Positions 58,166-64,000 of a stretch of DNA of 64,000 nt are shown here, piece by piece; the stretch's first letter is position 1; every line of letters starts with the position of its first letter. The position numbers and the translations under genes were made by a program. The DNA comes from Periplaneta americana (taxonomy: Eukaryota; Arthropoda; Insecta; Blattodea; Blattidae): NCBI RefSeq assembly GCF_040183065.1, contig NC_091132.1, positions 158,570,102 through 158,634,101 on the forward strand, written 5' to 3'. The notes beneath the pieces are model-generated. The model was not told the origin of the DNA. It did not search any database and worked only from the letters and a program-made list of their open reading frames with translations.

Positions 58166-58429
58166 TTATTTATTTGACTATATAATGTCTTAAACGCCTA
58201 TTTTACCCGAAAGTACATTAGGGTTATAGTTTTATCCTGAATTTATATTATTATAATGAAAATTCATTTGATGTGGATAACTCAGTCTTGCTAGGCCTAT
58301 TTAAAATGAACACTTATATCTACTACATTAATTTGAATAAATTACAGGTTCTGAAATATATTACATATAAAATTACAAAACTGTTTATAACAGCATGTTT
58401 ATCTGAACACATTGAATAATGGTTTGTCA

Positions 58430-58905
58430 TATATTACATTACAAAAATGTAAATGTCCGACCAAAATGAATCTTTTGTTTTCGAATACTGGACAATGAAA
58501 CAAAAGCTGTCCACAGTTTGCAGTTCCTCACAGATATATAAATAGCTATTGTCCTTATGTAATTTAAATCGTTCTAAATAAGACCGAAATTTCCCATGAT
58601 CCGATAAAAATCGCGTCAGTATAAAATCCGGTATAATTTTGTTGCTATTTAAGCGGGTGTCAATGCTAGGAAAAGGGATTTCTCTTGTAACTGAACCCTG
58701 TGTACTGCATAGTCACTGATTTTTCCATCTATTCATTACGTGCTCATTTACTTTTCTTTTCTCATATGAATAAGGGCACAGACTATAGCTCAAATTGATG
58801 TTCGAAACTGCACCACCTTTTGCCAGTTCATCAGCCCTTTCCATTTCTTGCTGTTCAACTGTGTCCTTGCACCCATGTGAAGCAAATGTGTTTGTCACAA
58901 GTTAC
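58430..58905 (-). mobile_element. Non-LTR retrotransposon RNase H/C-terminal fragment
   Basis: The minus strand reads SHGCKDTVEQQEMERADELA followed by KGGA, a degenerate RNase H end motif, then CPYSYEKRKVNEHVMNRWKN. After a stop come LTRFLSDHGKFRSYLERFKL and CEELQTVDSF. Shared pattern with RNase H-bearing LINEs; the 5' parts are missing. Confidence 0.7.
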
Positions 58906-61228
58906 GGTTTTAAATTTTCCTTATTTAAATTGAGACTTCCCTATTACAATATTATCACACATTAATACAATCACTCTAATACATTCAACTTTCTAAAAGA
59001 TAGAAACTGACTTTGCTGCAACCGAGATTCAACATAGAACACAAAGAACCAAGACAGGCAAGAATCAACTGTTTTAAGGGGTTAGGTACAGCTTACAGCA
59101 GTGCAATTTTGTGAATATTCAACATTTTTTTCGTCCATTACTGTATCTTTTACAATAATGAGAATTAGTATGTATACAACACTGTCCTTCTGCTATATGA
59201 AATAAAAAAATATATATTTTTACGATTTAAAAATAAATATTTACATGTTTTTTTTTTTCGAAATTCAGTTCACTGTCCAGTGATGAAGCTTTTCCCACAT
59301 AACTAAAAAACTATCCAACATTTTGTGATGAAATTTTTTGTGTGTATTTATGCATGTCATATCCACAATATGGTGCAAGATCACTTCTCTACCCTTGATT
59401 GATTCTCATAAAAAATGAAATAATTTAAAAAATCGTCAGATATCAGTATTTTCTTCTAACACAAAATAAAAAGAATATTATTTATTAAAAAATGTAGTTG
59501 AAAGAGCATGATATTGTAAACATGAGTTTCAGCAATACAATATAAGAGAGAGAACATGAAAAAATTAACTTTATGAGTTATGAGGGAAACGCTTCATCAT
59601 AGGACAGTGAACTACCACCATTATGGATTTTGAAAAAGAAAAAGAAACATATAGATATAAACATTTTTTTTATTCGTAAAAATATTGTTTTCATATAGGA
59701 GGTTAGTGTTTTACACATACCAATTTTCATTATTGCACAAGATGCAGTAATGGAGGAAAAAAATGATGAATATTTCTAAAAATTTTACTGCTGTAAGCTG
59801 TACTCAAATATGTGTATGACAGTTACAGCCTACTCCTACCCGTTACACGCATTCAAGGAAACTGACATTCCAGTCAGGAAAGCCCCTTCACAACGCTCCT
59901 GGCGTGACCCAAGGTTCGTAAAGGCGATGAACTGTGATTATTTTTACGTGGCAACTGCAGTGGTTTCCATTATAACTAATATTTTTTCCAGCATAGTCAA
60001 CGAACCTCTAGTTGCCTTCTTTTCTCCAAAAGCTCCAGGTTAGGTACTAAAATTACTGGAAAAGCACTATAGTTTCGCTAAGGCGATATTTATTTAAATT
60101 TGGCACCAGACGACTTTCAAAACAGTTCTAGTGCCAAAAGCACCAGATTGGCAACAATGCTGAACATGCTTTATTGAATTTGCAATGTTATATCTATTAC
60201 TTTGTATTAATATTGAACGTGACTAATACTGCAGACTGTCAGATAAAACAAGTATATCAATGCATTATATTTTTCCTCAAAAAATAAGTATATTGGGAAT
60301 GGCTCTAGAATACGGATAAATAACTAAAAACCGAGCCGTAACGTTGAGAGAAATCAAGGCCAACCCTGCCACTACAGATAAGTTTGTCAAGTAATTTTTT
60401 TAGGGATAAATACTCGCTATAAAATCAACGAGAATTGTTGGGATTAATTTTTTAGTTCTTTCCCAGTCTCTACAAGTTACAAAACTATTTATTATGGCAC
60501 AAGATGTAATAGAATGTAATCTCGCTCTAAATGCATTAAACAATCTTTATCTCTAAGTTTGTAACTTGACTAAAATCTGACAAATAACAACACAATTTTA
60601 GTTTTTTCTTTCCCTTTTTTTTATTGCAATAGTGTACAATTGAAGATCTCTTCGGAATAAAGATGTAACCAACGAAACTATAAAAATAAAAATAGGAAAA
60701 GTAAAATAATTTCAGAGGCATATTTAAGTAGGCCTATATTACTATCACAATCATTTGGCCTAAAAAGGATTCAAGTTAATTCCGCCATAGAACGTAATAA
60801 CCAGGCTTCGGTCCTAGGCACAGAAACCCATGAATTTCAGAAAGCATGGACGATAGTTTTGTGTTGGTCGAGTGGATTGTAAGATGGAGCGCGTCGTTAC
60901 TTCGCGTCTCAACATGTAAACAGTTCGTCATACGACGTCACAAAATATATTTCAGCCAGTACCGAAGCAGTATTATACAGTACATTCCTAGTGTAGACAA
61001 TAAATGTCTACCATTCAAGTATTCACGTGAGCTGTAACCTTCAATCAGGTGTCCCTACACCGAAGCCTGTTACATGTACCACAGCCAAGCAGCAATACAC
61101 ACAACGGTAATGCACATTACAGATCCACCTGTGCTGTTGCAGTCACCCCACACGGGTCATGACATCATTTATACTCCGTGTACTCTAAACATCCTACTGG
61201 TTACTCTGTGTCCCTAGGCCGAAGCCTG
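58906..61228. other. Intergenic DNA, no gene seen
   Basis: AT-rich. TGAATATTCAACATTTTTTT-like text at 59112 and its near-complement at 59770 (and TACAGCTTACAGCA at 59090 versus TGCTGTAAGCTGTA at 59790) form the ends of a ~0.7-kb inverted-repeat element, 59090-59805, non-coding inside. The remainder shows no recognisable coding. Confidence 0.6.
59085..59808. mobile_element. 0.72-kb long-armed inverted repeat element
   Basis: Outer arms TACAGCTTACAGCAGTG and (complement) ACTGCTGTAAGCTGTA are inverted. Inner text also mirrors: GTTCACTGTCC at 59268 against GGACAGTGAAC at 59602, and CATTACTG..TCTT at 59138 against GATGCAGTAATGG at 59740. Both arms are therefore several hundred bases long, and the element could fold on itself almost entirely. 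No coding. Confidence 0.7.
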
Positions 61229-61235
61229 GTAATAA

Positions 61236-61417
61236 CACAGTCTAGTATATACAGTCACGAAGCTCGAGTTTATGAGGGTACTAGGAACAATAGACTGTAC
61301 AGGTACTATTTCGCATTGTCTGTGATGAGGCGATAGTAGCGATCCTAGTGGTTAGCAACTATCTATGGATGCATATTTACTACGTACTGAGCTTCGTGAC
61401 TGTATATAGTAGACGTG
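61236..61417. mobile_element. 182-bp MITE, copy 2, 7-bp target duplication
   Basis: Same element as 10118-10300: CACAGTCTAGTATATACAGT at the left, ACTGTATATAGTAGACGTG at the right, and shared interior GATCCTAGTGGT.AGCAACTA. It is flanked by GTAATAA at 61229-61235 and 61418-61424. Confidence 0.9.
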
Positions 61418-62392
61418 GTAATAATTTGTTATAAATAAATGCTTTAAATTACTTTCTCCGGGAAGTGTCAATATTTATGCTCTTTTCTGTCCCTCCAGTG
61501 AAAATGTTGCCAATAACAATACGGCGTACCCGAGAGTTTTGCAGGATTTTGGATTCCAATAGCGAAATACTATTTTAATAATATATTGCTATTAGATTTT
61601 GTCTGGGTTTCAAATGAAATTATAGTGGTTTTATTCGTATTTAAATTAAGTCCATTATTTTAGAACCACTTACAGCAAGGACATAAGAATCAGGAATAAA
61701 GACATTACAGAATTTTGCTCGTTAATAAAGCACTTAAATGCATATAAGGTGAAGGTCTAGTGTATAGTTTTTCTCTGAAGATGAGCAGGAAATTTGAAAG
61801 TTGTAGGTGCTGTGCAGCAGCGTCTTCTATCGTAGTCATTCACTATGTATTTATTTTCGAAATGTCGTGAACAGAAAAAGCTATGATCAGTGGGATATCA
61901 TTTGTTCTGCTTCATATTATAATCCACTGTTTCATCAGTTTCTTAAAAAAAAAAAATTCTGTACATACTGTAGGGAATGCTGAGCTACATTACAAATTTA
62001 CACATGCAACAAAATACTGCTAATTAGCAAAATTATACACTTGACTTCATAAAATTTAGCTGAAATATGATACATCCTTTTTCTCCTTTGTGTTATTGCA
62101 GTTATATACAAATTATGCCTTCGAAGGCGTTTATTGAATGGCTGCCGCATTTCGAGGCACCTCCCAGAATGCAAAGCAACCTGGCCACTCTATAAACTCT
62201 TCTCTAGCTCATTCGTTAGTAGAGATAAACATCTCTTGGTCTACTGCGCAGGGTATCATTGGAAACGTAAGTCACGTGACTTTGGTATGCTGCAGACGAT
62301 TCTGTAGTGTTTATATACGTGGGGTGTTGCTTGTCATCCATTAATGAAATTTATTCAAAGTAAGCTGTTATGTACCGATTACAGCAACAGTG

Positions 62393-62482
62393 ATGGCGAA
62401 TTACTGCTGTTGCGTTGGATGCAAAGAAAAGTACCCGAAAGGAGGAAACATCCTTTCATTTTTAAGTATCGCACACACATAA
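62393..62482 (+). CDS. Possible THAP-domain first exon
   Basis: The short frame starts MANYCCCVGCKEKYPKGGN, the opening of a THAP (C2CH) zinc finger (C-x4-C then basic text). It ends at a stop after 29 codons, or could splice at AA|GTATCG (62465). The expected SFH.FP block is only partly visible (ILSFL). A TATAAA at about 62191 and relatively GC-rich DNA at 62120-62340 could be its promoter. It may be the start of a host gene or a THAP-bearing transposon; nothing downstream continues the domain. Confidence 0.4.
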   Translation: MANYCCCVGCKEKYPKGGNILSFLSIAHT

Positions 62483-62897
62483 CCTGACTTGTAAATTTCA
62501 TATTCAAGACTTAGTTTCTAGTTCTCACATAAACTAAATGATTTATCATAATTTATCCTTCATTTTTATAGTTATTTAGAAATTTATTCCAGAATTCCAT
62601 TTTCTCTTCCGTGATGCATATCTGGGTAAATATCCAGAACTGCTTCTGCCCTTTCGAGAACAATACATAAAAAAAGCAATATTTGTCCCAAAAATGAAAA
62701 CAGTAAGAAAGAATGAGCGGATAACATTAAAATTTGGATTAAGTTGAAAAAATCTAAAAAGTCCCGATTTTCGCAAATAAATTCAAATGACAAAAAATTC
62801 GCAAAAACAAAAATGAAACAGACTTTAAATATCTTCTTCTACTGGCATGGATCTCTTAAAGTTTAGCTAATGCCTCCTTAACTATGACAGCCAATTC

Positions 62898-63365
62898 CTA
62901 TTTTCTGCCTTCTTCCTCCTTTTTCCAACTCCCATCCTTCACAGGTCCTCCTCCAAACAGACCAACCACCTTAACCTCGGCCTTCCTCTGTATCTTCTTC
63001 CTCCTGGATTTCCAAAAAAACTTTTTAATCGTTCTACCACCATCCATTCTGATCATATGTCCAGCACATTCTATTCTTTTAGCTTTTATGTGTGTTACTA
63101 TATTAGGACTCTTATACAGTTGAGTTATCTCATTTGTCCTTATTCTCCATCCATCTTTATCTTTTATTGGTCCATAATTTTTCCTCAGAATTTTCCTTTC
63201 CCATCTTTCCGACTGTAGTTTTATATCTTCCGTCATAACCCAGGCTTCATCTATATATATTGGTTTTATTACTGTGTTGTAGACCTGTAATTTGTTTTTT
63301 TTTTCGACAGGTAGCGTGTTTTTATTACTTCTGCCAAAGCAAAAAACAACTATTATCTGCTGCAA
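62898..63365 (-). mobile_element. RTE-like LINE C-terminal fragment
   Basis: The minus-strand open frame reads KLQVYNTVIKPIYIDEAWVM, SERWERKILRKNYGPIKDKD and RIECAGHMIRMDGGRTIKKF, the post-RT region of RTE-type LINEs (a different family from the 10.7-kb copy). The ending is PVKDGSWKKEEEGRK. One 155-codon frame is open, so it is fairly young. Confidence 0.8.
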
Positions 63366-63956
63366 CTCTTTCTTTCATATCTTTGCTACAGAAGTTATTT
63401 TAAATACAGACAACTTAAAAATTACATTTGAATTTATAATATCAACGTCACATTCCTAAGCAAATTTAGTATAACCTAACCTAACCTATGTCAACGAAGG
63501 AACAGTTCAGTAAATAACTACGATCACTTACATTACATTAATGAACAGATGGATACATTGCTCCCACCTCCATGAAAAACTGAAAATAATGCATGCGCTC
63601 ACGATGGACGGGATATGCGCATTTGAACATGAACTCTGCTAAATATCCGATATCCGTAAATACGTAAGTAGGACACATCATCACGAGACGTATAACACGC
63701 TCCTTCCATCACCAGAACCAATGTCAAAGTGACAGAGACAAAATGAAAACAATCCTAATAATGTAACGTCATCAAACATCGACTTATACACTTGCGTCTC
63801 GCGACACGATCATCTTGGCTGTCTGTGCATAAACGAACTTCATTAATAAAAACCTAAACTACCCAAACCTAACATTCATATATGCAGGAAGTGTAAACAG
63901 AGCACGAAGGAAACTCCATGATTTGATCTGGAGTGTACAAAAGGAAATAAATTCTA

Positions 63957-64000
63957 GTCCGCGTGCAACCGACATTAAGTGGTTCCACACACAAATGCAG
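63957..64000 (-). pseudogene. Edge match to the decayed tail of gene B
   Basis: The last ~40 bases (GCAACCGACATTAAGTGGTT then CCACACACAAATGCAG) match 32943-32985, the relic zinc finger tail after gene B, in the same orientation. This is a likely sign of a third zinc finger paralogue starting just beyond the window. Confidence 0.55.

Noticed and set aside
62576-62793. Hydrophobic minus-strand open frames that could be a membrane peptide
   Set aside because: Two overlapping frames of similar length, no start context, AT-rich composition and no family match.
63472-63492. Telomere-type CCTAA repeats
   Set aside because: Fewer than three units, which is common in insect DNA by chance.

Overview
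The window looks like an insect nuclear genome, most likely the American cockroach Periplaneta americana or a close blattid. Supporting signs are AT-rich DNA, large introns, many transposable elements, several tRNA-headed SINE families and an RTE-like LINE with a (GTAA)n tail. The C2H2 zinc finger genes also have the acidic N-terminal exons I associate with cockroach proteins. The species call rests on recall of these families, not on a search.

Two host genes can be supported. Both lie on the minus strand and are paralogues with the same four-coding-exon plan. ZF gene A spans about 285-14122 (468 aa predicted) and ZF gene B about 33247-49565 (491 aa predicted). In each, three small exons encode an acidic N-terminus rich in psi-K-x-E motifs, and one large 3' exon encodes about 11 tandem C2H2 fingers. 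Exon phases (0, 0, 2) and several intron-edge sequences are shared. Decayed finger sequence follows gene B, and a match to that decayed tail at the right edge suggests a third copy just outside the window. A 5' untranslated exon probably precedes each start codon, because an acceptor-like AG sits a few bases upstream of each ATG.

The rest is mobile DNA, often nested. Region by region: 1.6-5.1 kb, SINEs and pogo/Tigger pieces; 6.5-8.7 kb, a hAT fragment and SINEs; 9.8-12.0 kb, a Penelope-like fragment split by a MITE and an RTE-like LINE; 12.2-13.7 kb, a (GACA)n array and two non-LTR fragments; 14.6-15.1 kb, a fragment of an unclassified arthropod ORF; 15.4-18.3 kb, a near-complete PIF/Harbinger element; 18.7-27.6 kb, MITEs, tandem repeats, a hAT remnant and a LINE; 28.7-31.6 kb, a deleted pogo-like element holding a second element; 36.3-38.3 kb, a MITE holding a solo LTR and a TA-flanked MITE; 39.0-41.1 kb, a mariner-like transposon split by a MITE; 41.2-50.4 kb, SINEs, RNase H-type LINE ends and MITEs; 50.7-55.1 kb, a 4.5-kb hAT element with a perfect 8-bp target duplication; 55.9-58.9 kb, a ZMYM-type transposase relic with a SINE in it, a hAT fragment and a LINE fragment; 59-64 kb, mostly empty DNA, a MITE, a THAP-like exon and a LINE tail.

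No operon, CRISPR array, true tRNA gene or rRNA gene was seen. The zinc finger cluster is the most likely host function: a lineage-expanded set of DNA-binding factors in a transposon-dense neighbourhood.
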